A DNA stretch of 32,894 nucleotides, from contig JANQQZ010000032.1 of assembly GCA_028284805.1 (NCBI GenBank), positions 1-32,894 of the forward strand. The letters run 5' to 3'. This document shows positions 13,719 to 26,623 of this stretch, piece by piece. A program made the translations under genes and the position numbers. Within the stretch, counting starts at the first letter, position 1. Each line of letters starts with the position of its first letter. The stretch is from Phycisphaerales bacterium. GTDB lineage: Bacteria > Planctomycetota > Phycisphaerae > Phycisphaerales > UBA1924. The notes under the pieces are model-generated. The model worked only from the letters and a program-made list of their open reading frames with translations. It did no database searches and was not told the DNA's origin.

Positions 13719-15491
13719 ATGGCCGACGACGCGACCGCATCGACCAACAACCCGTCCACCAAGAACATGGACGACATCATGGCCCTCTGCAAACGCAGGG
13801 GATTCGTCTACCAGGCCTCCGAGATCTACGGCGGCATCAACGGCTTCTGGGATTACGGCCCGCTCGGCGCCCAGCTCAAGAAAAACCTCCGCGACGCCTG
13901 GTGGCAGGACATCGTCATGAACCCCTGCCGGGGCAAGCCTGGCCCCGACGGCAAGCCCGTGCGCATCGTGCCCCTGGACACGTGCATCGTGCAGAACCCG
14001 AAGGTGTGGGAGGCAAGCGGCCACGTCGGGGGGTTCAACGACCCCATGGTCGACGACAAAGAGACGAAGCAGCGGTTCCGGGCGGATCACTTGTACGGCA
14101 TGTACCTGATGTACTCAACGAGTGAGAGTCCGCGTGAAGAGCTAGCAGAACTGATTAAGCTCTCCGAGGATTCGAGCCTAGAGATTGCGCACGGCCCGAA
14201 CCTGACCTGCGTGGCGAGCGGCGCTACGGAAGCACTGGGCATGTTCCGGTCGGTGGAGAAGAAAATTCGCGCAGAGCTTCGAGTTCACTCAGATCCAACG
14301 GATTATCCAACATTTGAGTACGTTTCGAAGCGAGGCAATCAGGACCAGCGTGTGTTTGGTGCGATTCTGCCTGTTCCAAGCTGGATTCTAGAAGAAAGGC
14401 CAACTCACGTGCCGAGTCCGTTCAATACGGACATGCCGCCGCGAATTCCACCTGAGGTGGAAGTCTCAAGTCTCACTGCGCCGCGCCCATTCAACTTGAT
14501 GTTCCCTACGGTCATTGGCGCAACAGGCGACATAGAAACCAACAAGGCCTACCTCCGCCCCGAGACCGCCCAGGGCATCTTCATCAACTTCAAGAACGTC
14601 GTGGACACCACCCGCGTCTCGGTGCCCTTCGGCATCGCGCAGACGGGCAAGGCCTTCCGCAACGAGGTCACGCCCCGGAACTTCACGTTCCGCAGCCGCG
14701 AGTTCGAGCAGATGGAGATCGAGTTCTTCTGCCACGAGGACGACGCGAAGGACTGGTACGTCTTCTGGCGCGACTGGCGAATGCAGTGGTGGCAGGAGCT
14801 GGGCCTCGCGGGTGAGAATCTGATTCTCAGGGAGCACGACAGCGACGAGCTGGCCCACTACGCCAAGGAGGGCGCGGGTACGAGCGACGTGGAGTACCGC
14901 TTCCCGTTCACCGCCCCGGGCTTCGGCGAGCTCGAGGGCATCGCCCACCGCAGCAACTACGACCTCCGCCAGCACGCCGAGCACGCGGGCGCGAAGCTTG
15001 AGTACTTCGATACCACCCGCGGCGAGCTGGCCAAGAACGGGCAGCCCAAGGGCGAGCGGTACCTGCCGCACGTGATCGAGCCCAGCGCCGGGCTGGATCG
15101 AGGCGTGCTGGCGATTCTGTGCGAGGCCTACACGCCCGACCCGGACCGCGCGAGCGGGGTGTACATGAAGTTCCACCCGCGGATCGCCCCCATCAAGGCG
15201 GCGGTCTTCCCCCTCGTGAACAAGGACGGCATGCCCGAGAAGGCCGTGGAACTGCATCAAGCGCTTGTGAAGCGCTTCGGACATTTAGGCATGATCGAGA
15301 CCGACGCGAAGCAGTCGATCGGCAAGCGGTACGCCCGCATGGACGAGGCGGGCTGCCCCTTCTGCTTCACGATCGACGGGGACACCCTGTCGGATGGGAC
15401 CGTGACCGTCCGCGATCGCGACACCGGGAGCCAGGAGCGCATCGCGTTCGACAGCGTGGTCGACTTCCTGGCGACGAAGCTCGGGATCTGA
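13719..15491 (+). CDS. glyS: Glycyl-tRNA synthetase, class II alpha2 type
   Basis: Charges tRNA-Gly with glycine in the cytoplasm. Class II features: N-terminal CKRRGFVYQASEIYGGINGFWDYGPLG, typical of the homodimeric archaeal/eukaryotic and bacterial form; KAYLRPETAQGIFINFKNV; motif 2 FRNEVTPRNFTFRSREFEQMEIEFF (about 313-337); motif 3 EPSAGLDRGVLAILCEAY (about 455-472); and a C-terminal anticodon-binding domain (SIGKRYARMDEAGCPFCFTIDGDT). At 590 aa it is longer than the roughly 460 aa of common bacterial members; the extra length is in a segment of about 150 residues (123-275) between RFRADHL and the FNLMF strand, which has unusual base composition. The start at 13719 has GAGGAG 8 nt before it; the longer in-frame ORF crosses a terminator and is rejected. 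Confidence 0.95.
   Translation: MADDATASTNNPSTKNMDDIMALCKRRGFVYQASEIYGGINGFWDYGPLGAQLKKNLRDAWWQDIVMNPCRGKPGPDGKPVRIVPLDTCIVQNPKVWEASGHVGGFNDPMVDDKETKQRFRADHLYGMYLMYSTSESPREELAELIKLSEDSSLEIAHGPNLTCVASGATEALGMFRSVEKKIRAELRVHSDPTDYPTFEYVSKRGNQDQRVFGAILPVPSWILEERPTHVPSPFNTDMPPRIPPEVEVSSLTAPRPFNLMFPTVIGATGDIETNKAYLRPETAQGIFINFKNVVDTTRVSVPFGIAQTGKAFRNEVTPRNFTFRSREFEQMEIEFFCHEDDAKDWYVFWRDWRMQWWQELGLAGENLILREHDSDELAHYAKEGAGTSDVEYRFPFTAPGFGELEGIAHRSNYDLRQHAEHAGAKLEYFDTTRGELAKNGQPKGERYLPHVIEPSAGLDRGVLAILCEAYTPDPDRASGVYMKFHPRIAPIKAAVFPLVNKDGMPEKAVELHQALVKRFGHLGMIETDAKQSIGKRYARMDEAGCPFCFTIDGDTLSDGTVTVRDRDTGSQERIAFDSVVDFLATKLGI
14095..14540 (+). other. GC-poor compositional island inside glyS
   Basis: By hand count 14101-14520 is about 55% GC (230 of 420), against about 65% or more in nearby glyS sequence. 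Codons such as ATT, AAA, TTG, CTA, GAA, CAA and AGG, rare in the flanks, are frequent here. The reading frame stays open across it. It encodes the variable segment after RFRADHL and extends into the conserved FNLMF part, then composition switches back just before YLRPETAQG. It looks like a recombined or inserted segment. Confidence 0.7.
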
Positions 15492-15798
15492 GAACCCCCT
15501 CTCGCGATCGTCCCAAAAACTCTGGATTTCTTCTGTCCGCCCGGGAACTTTCGCTCGAGGGCGGCGTCCTATGTCTTAAGGACCCTCTCTTCTCCGCCGC
15601 CCCGGGTGCTGCACCGGCCGGGGCGGCCTTTCTTTTGCGCGATGGACCGATCCAGGTCCCACCGAGACTGGTGGCCCGCCGGACCGATTCCCTCTGGGAT
15701 CGTCGGCTATCCCCGACAGCGTCCAACCTGGTGCTCGTGTGTGTCGATCAACCAGGTGAAAAGCCCTGCCGGAGTTCCCCGAGCCGGAGCCTCTGTCC
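15492..15798. other. Intergenic region between glyS and the histidine kinase (307 bp)
   Basis: It contains a strong terminator at 15596-15636 and otherwise no ORF with convincing coding character. The last 60 nt before the kinase start hold CCGGAG (about 11 nt before GTG), a possible ribosome site. No further element was recognised. Confidence 0.6.
15596..15636 (+). terminator. Rho-independent terminator after glyS
   Basis: Perfect 10-bp stem GCCGCCCCGG (15596-15605) with CCGGGGCGGC (15618-15627), 12-nt loop, then CTTTCTTTT. It is about 100 nt after the glyS stop. Confidence 0.85.
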
Positions 15799-20181
<4,383 letters not shown>

Positions 20182-20185
20182 GCGA

Positions 20186-22507
20186 TCAGGGGGTCTCGCT
20201 CCTGTCTCCGGTGCGCCGGAGCAGCCGCAGCGCGTTCAGCACGACCACGACGGTCGAGCCCTCGTGCAGCACGACCGCGACGCCCAGCGGCGCGACGCCC
20301 GCCGCCCCGAGCGGCGCGACCACCGCGATCACGCCCATCGCGATCAGCAGGTTCTGGAGGATGATGCGCCGGGCCCGCCGCCCCAGCCGCACCGCATCGG
20401 CGATGCGGCGCAGGTCGCCCCCCATGACCGCGACATCGGCAGTCTGCACGGCGACGTCGTTTCCGGCGGCGGCGATCGCGACGCCAAGGTCGGCCCTTGC
20501 CAGCGCCGGCGCGTCGTTCACGCCGTCGCCGATCATCATCGTCGGGCCGTGCTCGACGCGGAGTGACTCGATCGCCGCCAGCTTGTCCTCGGGCAGGAGA
20601 TCTGCGCGGACGTCCTCGATCCCCGCGTGCCTGCTCACGGCCTCTGCCGCGGCGGCGTGGTCGCCCGTGAGCATCGTGACCGAGCGCACGCCGGTTTCGC
20701 GGAGCGACCGCAGCGCGTCGCTTGCGTTCGCCCTGGGCTCGTCGGCGATCGCGATCAAGCCGAGGGGCCGTCCTTCGGAGGTCACCCACACCGATGAGGC
20801 CCCCGCGTCAGCCAGCCGTGCCTGCTCGCGTTCGCCGAGAAGCTGCTCCCCTTCGGCCAGCGACCGCTTCCCGACACCCACACGTTCGCCCGCGATCACC
20901 GCCGCGGCACCGAGCGCGATCATCTGCTCGTGCGACTCCGCAGGAGGCGGGCTGAGCCCGCGCGACTGCGCTGCGGCACGGATCGCCTCCGCGATCGGGT
21001 GGTTGATGTCCGATTCCACCGCTGCGGCGAGCGCAAGCACCCGATCGGCGTCGGCGTCCGCGAGCGGCACGACTTCGACGACCCGTGGACGCCCCGTCGT
21101 GAGTGTGCCCGTCTTGTCGAACGCCGCAGCCCGAATCTTTGCGAGCGTCTCCAGGTGCATGCCGCCCTTGATGATCACGCCCATCCGCGCCGCCCGCGCG
21201 ACGGCGCAGAGCACCGCCGCGGGTGTGCCGATCGCCAGGGCGCAGGGCGAGGCCGCGACGAGGAACGCCATCGCGCGATAGAACGCGATGCCCGGCGCGA
21301 GATCGGTGAGCAGAGGGGGCAGCGCGATCAGCACGAGCGTGACAACGAACACCGCGGGCACATAGAACCGCTCGATCCGCTCGGTGAACAGCTCGGTTTT
21401 CGACTTCTCGGCCTGGGCCTCCTCGACGAGGCGGAGCATCCGCGCCAGTGTGCTCTCGCCCGCGGTGCGCGTGGTGCGCATCACGAGCGGGCGGTCGCCG
21501 TTGATCATGCCGGCCAGCAGGGCGTCGCCCGGCGCCACGTCGAGCGGAATGGGCTCGCCCGTGACGGGCGCGCGGTCGACCGAGGCCTCCCCGTACACGA
21601 CCTCGCCGTCCAGGGGCACACGCTCGAAGGGGCGCAGCGTCACATGCGACCCAGTCTGGACCTGATCGATCGGCGTGACAACGGGCTCCCCGTCGTCTCC
21701 GATGACGCGGGCACTCTCGGGGGTCATCTCGGCGAGCGCATCGATCGCTCGGCGTGCCCGGTGCAGCGCAAGATCCTCGCCCGCGGCGCCGAGCCCGAAC
21801 AGGAACAGCAGGAATGCGCCCTCCTCGTAGTGCCCGAGAGCCGCGGCGCCCGCGGCGGCGGCGAACATCAGCGAGTCAACGCTCAGACGGAACGACCGCA
21901 ACTCGCGCACCGCCTCGGGGAACGTCGCGGTGCTCGTCAGGACGCCCGACGCTGCGAGGAGCACGATCCGGATCAGGTCGGGCCCGCCCGACCAGTGCGC
22001 GATCGCGCCCGCCAGCAGCAGCACACCGCCCACAGACACCAGCGCCAGCTGCGATTCGCGTCGGATCAGCCCCGCGAACGCGCGCAGGCCGTCGGCTGCG
22101 CGGCGTCCGCCCGCGTGCGTGACTCCCTCGTGCGCTTCTTCGAGATCGGCTTCCTCGAGCCGCAGGCGGATGGGCAGCCCCTCGAGCGCCGCGGCCAGTT
22201 CGTGCAGCGGGCAGTTGCCGCGATCGAACACCAGTGCGACCGAGCCTTGGTGGACCGATGCGGTCACGGGTGCCCCCCGGAGGCGGCGGTCGATCCGCGC
22301 CTCCAGCGCTCGGTCGATCTCGCCCGCGATCGGGATGCGAAGCCGGAGCCGGTCCGACGCGATGTCGTGCTCGGCTTCGGCCCGGCGTTCGAGGTAGCGC
22401 ATGACGCATGTGTCGCACACGCCGTCGCTCTCGCCGCAGTTCCCTGGGACCTCGAGCCTGAGCACGGGCAGGCTGATCGGTTCGTGATGGTCGCGTGCGG
22501 TACTCAC
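20186..22507 (-). CDS. P1B-4-type heavy metal-transporting ATPase
   Basis: Integral membrane pump that exports transition metal ions using ATP. Core motifs: TGEP (316-319), SPC in the transmembrane metal site (420-422), phosphorylated D464 in DKTGTLT, HP at 503-504, TGD (614-616), GDGVNDAPAL (660-669). SPC in place of CPC together with HEGST (748-752) in a late membrane segment is the signature of P1B-4 pumps (CoaT, CtpD, PfeT), linked with Co2+ and Fe2+ efflux. The N-terminal 130 residues carry CGESDGVCDTC (24-34), a likely metal-binding site, and a degenerate ferredoxin-like fold, which many P1B-4 pumps lack. The start was set at GTG 22507, since earlier codons run into the divergent YHS gene; 773 aa is normal for the family. 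The exact metal is not decidable from sequence. Confidence 0.92.
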   Translation of the reverse strand: MSTARDHHEPISLPVLRLEVPGNCGESDGVCDTCVMRYLERRAEAEHDIASDRLRLRIPIAGEIDRALEARIDRRLRGAPVTASVHQGSVALVFDRGNCPLHELAAALEGLPIRLRLEEADLEEAHEGVTHAGGRRAADGLRAFAGLIRRESQLALVSVGGVLLLAGAIAHWSGGPDLIRIVLLAASGVLTSTATFPEAVRELRSFRLSVDSLMFAAAAGAAALGHYEEGAFLLFLFGLGAAGEDLALHRARRAIDALAEMTPESARVIGDDGEPVVTPIDQVQTGSHVTLRPFERVPLDGEVVYGEASVDRAPVTGEPIPLDVAPGDALLAGMINGDRPLVMRTTRTAGESTLARMLRLVEEAQAEKSKTELFTERIERFYVPAVFVVTLVLIALPPLLTDLAPGIAFYRAMAFLVAASPCALAIGTPAAVLCAVARAARMGVIIKGGMHLETLAKIRAAAFDKTGTLTTGRPRVVEVVPLADADADRVLALAAAVESDINHPIAEAIRAAAQSRGLSPPPAESHEQMIALGAAAVIAGERVGVGKRSLAEGEQLLGEREQARLADAGASSVWVTSEGRPLGLIAIADEPRANASDALRSLRETGVRSVTMLTGDHAAAAEAVSRHAGIEDVRADLLPEDKLAAIESLRVEHGPTMMIGDGVNDAPALARADLGVAIAAAGNDVAVQTADVAVMGGDLRRIADAVRLGRRARRIILQNLLIAMGVIAVVAPLGAAGVAPLGVAVVLHEGSTVVVVLNALRLLRRTGDRSETP

Positions 22508-22674
22508 GGCTGCTGTTGTAGTATCGCGTTCCCGCGTGATCGGGCCCAGAACTGCCTGCGCTTTCGTGCTCTTGAGGCGCGGTCTCAACAGAAATCGGTC
22601 TGCTCCGGAACAGCCCGTCCGTGGCGCGGGTTCCGCTCGCCGCGTCAGGAGACCGACGCCAGAAGGAACCCGCC

Positions 22675-23259
22675 ATGACACGCCAGACCGCACGCCCAGC
22701 CGTCAGACGATTCTCGGTCCCGTTTGCTTCGATCGCGCTGCTGGGCTCGCCCATCGGCGTTGCGGGCTTTGCCCTAGCGCAGGACTCCGGTGCACAGTCG
22801 CAGTCCCAGCCTGCGACCGAGCGGTACCGCAACACCGCGGAGTGGGATCTGAACAAACGCGACCTCGCCGTGCAGGGCTACGACCCGGTTGCCTATTTCC
22901 CCGAAGGCGGGGGCAAGGCGACCAAGGGCAAGAAGAGCATCGAGTACCGCTACAAGGGTGTGGTCTACCGCTTCGCCAGTGCTCGAAACCGTGACCTGTT
23001 CAAGCAGGCCCCCGATCGCTACGAGCCGCAGTACGGCGGGTGGTGCGCCTGGGCCATGAGTCAGGGCGGCAAGACCGAGATCAACCCCAAGTCGTTCATC
23101 GTCAAGGACGACAAGCTCTTCCTCTTCTACGACGGGCTGTTCGGCGACACCAAGAAGGACTGGCAGCAGGGCAACCACACCTCGCTGGTCAAGAAGGCCG
23201 ACGGCAACTGGAAGGGCTTCTCCAACGAGGACCCCTACAGCGCGCCCTCCCCGGTCTGA
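22675..23259 (+). CDS. Secreted YHS domain protein
   Basis: 194-aa exported protein of the YHS domain (seleno)protein group. A signal peptide at about 1-36 ends ALAQ-D. The mature part has NKRDLAVQGYDPVAYFPEGG, KGKKSIEYRYKGVVYRFAS, NRDLFKQAPDRYEPQYGGWCAWAMSQG and a C-terminal KLFLFYDGLFGDTKKDWQQ, all matching the family. The Cys in GGWCAWA (about 124) is encoded by an ordinary TGC codon; no in-frame TGA was seen. YHS domains bind metals in several contexts, and some metal P-type ATPases carry one, so the divergent ATPase gene suggests a shared metal theme. The ATG follows GAAGGAA by 6 nt. Function beyond metal association is not known. Confidence 0.9.
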   Translation: MTRQTARPAVRRFSVPFASIALLGSPIGVAGFALAQDSGAQSQSQPATERYRNTAEWDLNKRDLAVQGYDPVAYFPEGGGKATKGKKSIEYRYKGVVYRFASARNRDLFKQAPDRYEPQYGGWCAWAMSQGGKTEINPKSFIVKDDKLFLFYDGLFGDTKKDWQQGNHTSLVKKADGNWKGFSNEDPYSAPSPV

Positions 23260-23265
23260 GATCGA

Positions 23266-25008
23266 TCACCCCCGCCTGCGACGGTGCAGCCCGGCCCCGA
23301 GCAGCGGCGCGAGCAGCGCCGCGCTCGCGGGCGCCGGCACAGCCACAGCCGTTGGGCCCCAGAAGCTGTCGGGCAGCACGAAGCTGACCTCGAGGCGCGG
23401 GCGGTAGAGCGCCACGCCCGCCTCGCTCGACCAGAGCTCGATCCCGTCGTCGTTGCCCGAGATCACCTCGGGCAGGAGCAGGAAGCCGAGGTTGTCGGTG
23501 CCCAGGGCCCACTGGGCCACCAGGCTGGTCACATCGATGGTGCGCCAGCCGTCGCCGTTCGGATCGTTGTCGCCGTCGAAGCGTCCGAGGTACATGCCCC
23601 GGTCGTCCTCGGCGCCGCCGCCGAGGGAGTTCCAGGTCGAGTCCTCGTCCCAGTCGCGGGTCATCTCGAAGACATCGAAGTCGGCGTCGAATAGGAAGTC
23701 GACGTCGTCTTCGATGAACACGCGCAGGCGCGCGTCGGTGACCTGGGCGCCGAGCGGAACACTGGCGTCACCGATGACCCCGTCGAAGCGGATCAGCCCC
23801 TGCCCCCGATCATCCGAGAAGATGCTGTTGTCGGTGTCGTCGTCGACGACGATGCGGTCCGAGTTGCCGTAGCTCGCGTTGGCGTTGTCCTGGTTGATCC
23901 AGGTGTCCCGCGTGCCGGCGTAGGCGTTGATCCCGTCCTGGAAGGCCAGCCGCGTGGTGCCCTCGGCAGCGCGATAGTCGCTGAAGTCCACGCCCAGGCT
24001 GAACTGGCTCTCGTCCTTGGTGAGGAAGCTGTCGAGCGTGGGGGAGTAGCTCTCGAAGTCGATGCGGCTGTTCGCGACATCGAACTGCATGAGGCGCATG
24101 TACCCGTTGCCGCCCATCGGGTCGTCCTGGTAGTCGGCGAGCACCTCGTGCACGGGCAGCCCGTAGTCGTTGGTGCTGGTCTGGCGGTACTCCTCGTGGA
24201 AATGCCCGGCGTTCACGAGGAACACGTTCTGATTGGCGCGGACAAAGCCCCGGAAGAAGTCTTCCGCCTGGATGCCATCGGGCGCGTACTGGCCCTCGAC
24301 GCCGTACCAGATGCTCGGGTACCGCCCCGAGGTCACGGCGAGCCCGGTCACGGGCTCGAGCCCATCGGGGATGTAGTCGTTGGCGTCCTGCAGGTAGCGG
24401 TGGGTGGTGAGCATCACGGGCTTGTCGGGGTTGGCGTCGATCACGCCCTGCGCCCAGGCGAGTTCTTCCCACGGGGTCTCGAGCGCGAGGTGCAGCGCGA
24501 TGAACTGCTCGCCCCCGCCCGCGAAGGTCTGGTAGGTGCTCATGCCGCTGGGCGAGGCGCCTCCAAACCAGTCTCGCCCGGCGTAGCGGCTCGCGTTGAA
24601 CCGCTGCTGATAGTTCTGGGGGATGTAGGGCTGGCCCACGATGCCGCTGGGCAGCACGTCGTGGTTGCCCGCGACGACGCCGTAGGGCACGCCCGCGCGG
24701 TCGAGGGTGCGCATCGCGGTGTCGGCGACGTTCCACTCCGCGAGGTTGTCTCCGTTCTGAACCAGATCCCCGTAGTGCGAGACGAAGCGGATGTCGCGGG
24801 CACGCCGGTTGCGTGCGATCCACTCGGTCTGGGCGTAGAACTGCTCGGGGTAGAGCTCGCTGTACTTCTGCGTGTCGGGCAGACCAACGACGGTGAAGGC
24901 GGAGCCGGTCCCGGTGAGGTCGTGCCCGGGCCCGCCGAGCGTCGCGGTCTGGGCGATCGCGGCAGACGCGCTGAGCGAAAGACCGAGCGTCGTCGCATGC
25001 CGGTTCAT
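23266..25008 (-). CDS. Secreted metallophosphoesterase with DNRLRE domain and CTERM tail
   Basis: 580-aa exported protein. Signal peptide 1-20 (SASAAIAQ). A calcineurin-like phosphoesterase domain at about 36-330 has VVGLPDTQKYS (D45), SHYGDLVQNGD (D81), GNHD (114-117), TTHRYLQD and AGHFHEEYR, the residues of the two-metal site. A DNRLRE-type domain follows at about 370-545 (AGTRDTWINQDN, NSDRIVVDDDTDNS, LIRFDG, DVTSLVAQWALG, LLLPEV), a secreted beta-sandwich that often follows enzymes. The end has VPAPASAALLAPLLGAGLH and RRRR, a PEP-CTERM-like sorting tail. It probably hydrolyses phosphate esters at the cell surface; the substrate is unknown. GGGGAGA stands 7 nt before ATG 25008, which fixes the start over the longer ORF. 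Confidence 0.9.
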   Translation of the reverse strand: MNRHATTLGLSLSASAAIAQTATLGGPGHDLTGTGSAFTVVGLPDTQKYSELYPEQFYAQTEWIARNRRARDIRFVSHYGDLVQNGDNLAEWNVADTAMRTLDRAGVPYGVVAGNHDVLPSGIVGQPYIPQNYQQRFNASRYAGRDWFGGASPSGMSTYQTFAGGGEQFIALHLALETPWEELAWAQGVIDANPDKPVMLTTHRYLQDANDYIPDGLEPVTGLAVTSGRYPSIWYGVEGQYAPDGIQAEDFFRGFVRANQNVFLVNAGHFHEEYRQTSTNDYGLPVHEVLADYQDDPMGGNGYMRLMQFDVANSRIDFESYSPTLDSFLTKDESQFSLGVDFSDYRAAEGTTRLAFQDGINAYAGTRDTWINQDNANASYGNSDRIVVDDDTDNSIFSDDRGQGLIRFDGVIGDASVPLGAQVTDARLRVFIEDDVDFLFDADFDVFEMTRDWDEDSTWNSLGGGAEDDRGMYLGRFDGDNDPNGDGWRTIDVTSLVAQWALGTDNLGFLLLPEVISGNDDGIELWSSEAGVALYRPRLEVSFVLPDSFWGPTAVAVPAPASAALLAPLLGAGLHRRRRG

Positions 25009-25099
25009 GAGTGTGTCTCCCCTCTCTCGATCGATGTGACCAAGCAGCAACATACGCGATATCCGTTGATCGCTGTGTCACGCGAGGATGAAGAGTCGG

Positions 25100-26461
25100 C
25101 TAGAAAGTCCACAACCCCAGCAGAACCCAGGCGAGGCCCGCGAGCATCACCACGGCGGTGTACCCCACGATGTCGCGGGCTCTTGACCTGGTGATCGCGA
25201 GCAGCGGGAGAGCCCAGAAGGGTTGGAGCATGTTGGTGAGCTGGTCGCCGTAGGCCAGTGCCATGACGGCCTTGGGCAGCGGCACCCCCGCCGCGATGGC
25301 GCTCTCGACGACGATCGGCCCCTGCACGCCCCATTGCCCGCCGCCCGAGGGCACGAACAGGTTGATCAGGCCCGCCGACAGACAGGTGAACACGGGCAGC
25401 GAGTTCTCGGTCGCGTTCTCGCTCACGGCGCCCGCGATCTGCGCCGTCAGCCCGCTGGTGTGCATCATGCCCATGATGCCCGCGTAGAGCGGGAACTGGA
25501 TGATGATGCCCGCGCACCCCCGAGCCCCGTCCTCAACCGCAGTGATGTACGACCGGGGCGAGCTGTGCAGCAGCAATCCCAGCATGAGCATGGTCAGGTT
25601 GACGGTGTTGGGCGTGAGCGACCGCAGCCCGCTCGGCGCGTCACCGCCCGGGAAGTAGTACCCGATCGCCCAGGCGCCGATGAGCAGCACCAGCAGCCAG
25701 TTGATGATGGGCGTGTCTTCCAGGAGCCTCGGGATCAGCGGCTTGTCGTGCTCGCTCGTCTTGACCGAATCAGGCTCGGGCAACGAAGCGGCCCGGCCCG
25801 ACGCGGGCATCAGCAGCGGAAAGAGCACCGTCGCGATCGCGATGAGCCCGCCCGTGATGACCAGGTTCATCGGGCTGAGAATGGTCTGGTCGATCGGGAT
25901 GGCTTCGAGCGAGACGCCCGCAGGGAGCACGTCGGCGATCTGGGCATCGGTTGACACCTTCAGCGGAGCTGTGCCGCTGAACCCGCCGTGCCAGGTCATC
26001 AGCCCGACGTATCCCGCTGCGACGAGCACGGGGTAGTGGTGGGGGATGGATCGCGACGCGAGCGATCGCCCGACATCCCGCGCGAGCAACGCGCCGGCGA
26101 TCAGGCCCAGCCCCCAGTTGAGCGTGCCGAGCGTCGCGGCGACGAACGCGACGAGAGCCGCGCCCTGCTTGCCCGACTTCGGGAGCGCCGCGAGGCGTCC
26201 GAGCGCGCCCGCGATGGGCTTCGATGCCGCGAGCGCGTGCCCCGTGACCAGGATCAGGCACATCTGCATGGCGAAGCCAAGGAATTTCCAGATGCCGTCC
26301 GTCGGGCTCGACCACGCGGAGACGAGGTCACCCGCGGAGCTGTCGGTGAACGCGAGCGCCGCGAGGAAGGTGACACCCGTGAGCAGCACGGCGATCACGA
26401 ACGGATCCGGCGCTGTGGTACGGAAGACCGCCGAGATGCGTTCGCCCAGGGCTGCGAGCAT
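25100..26461 (-). CDS. AtoE-type short-chain fatty acid transporter
   Basis: Polytopic membrane protein of 453 aa, similar to AtoE/TIGR00366 short-chain fatty acid transporters, which take up butyrate-like acids. It has about ten or more hydrophobic segments. Family-like stretches include NWGLGLIAGALLARDVGR, YVGLMTWHGGFSGTAPL, NLTMLMLGLLLH, QFPLYAGIMGMM, LINLFVPSGGGQWGVQGPI and AYGDQLTNMLQPFWALPLL. The start was placed at ATG 26461 because TACGCT lies exactly 6 nt upstream; a longer form from 26506 adds 15 polar residues and starts near a palindrome. No CoA-transferase or thiolase genes are nearby, so catabolic context is missing. Confidence 0.88.
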   Translation of the reverse strand: MLAALGERISAVFRTTAPDPFVIAVLLTGVTFLAALAFTDSSAGDLVSAWSSPTDGIWKFLGFAMQMCLILVTGHALAASKPIAGALGRLAALPKSGKQGAALVAFVAATLGTLNWGLGLIAGALLARDVGRSLASRSIPHHYPVLVAAGYVGLMTWHGGFSGTAPLKVSTDAQIADVLPAGVSLEAIPIDQTILSPMNLVITGGLIAIATVLFPLLMPASGRAASLPEPDSVKTSEHDKPLIPRLLEDTPIINWLLVLLIGAWAIGYYFPGGDAPSGLRSLTPNTVNLTMLMLGLLLHSSPRSYITAVEDGARGCAGIIIQFPLYAGIMGMMHTSGLTAQIAGAVSENATENSLPVFTCLSAGLINLFVPSGGGQWGVQGPIVVESAIAAGVPLPKAVMALAYGDQLTNMLQPFWALPLLAITRSRARDIVGYTAVVMLAGLAWVLLGLWTF

Positions 26462-26467
26462 GGGCTG

Positions 26468-26473
26468 AGCGTA
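26468..26473 (-). promoter_or_regulatory. Candidate -10 box (TACGCT) six nt from the AtoE start
   Basis: Minus-strand reading: TACGCT, spacer CAGCCC, ATG at 26461. It argues for the shorter AtoE start; the alternative is initiation at 26506 from a TATGCT inside the palindrome at 26518. Confidence 0.4.
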
Positions 26474-26517
26474 CCGCTTCGTGCCAAGGGAAGGCCTGGA
26501 GGGCATCAGGGGCTTTG

Positions 26518-26533
26518 ATTAGCATACACTAAT
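26518..26533. promoter_or_regulatory. Palindrome ATTAG-N6-CTAAT with divergent -10-like boxes
   Basis: The 16-bp sequence ATTAGCATACACTAAT has perfect 5-bp arms in an AT-rich pocket of GC-rich DNA, between the AtoE gene and the 52-aa gene. It contains TACACT on the plus strand (26525-26530) and TATGCT on the minus strand (26521-26526), so a bound regulator would cover two divergent promoters. It resembles MarR/SlyA-type TTAGC-GCTAA sites. Confidence 0.5.
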
Positions 26534-26623
26534 TATTTGCCTCGGACGGGAAGGCCCCGCACGGCAGAGTGGTTCTCCGTGCAGAGCCGGGCGGCACACG
26601 CCGGGCCCGAACAGGAGAACCCG

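Noticed and set aside
14095-14540. Intein or intron as the explanation for the glyS island
   Set aside because: No intein splice-junction residues or Hint motifs are seen, and the frame is open without intron boundaries.
22675-23259. Selenocysteine in the YHS protein
   Set aside because: The relevant position is an ordinary TGC Cys codon and there is no in-frame TGA before the stop.
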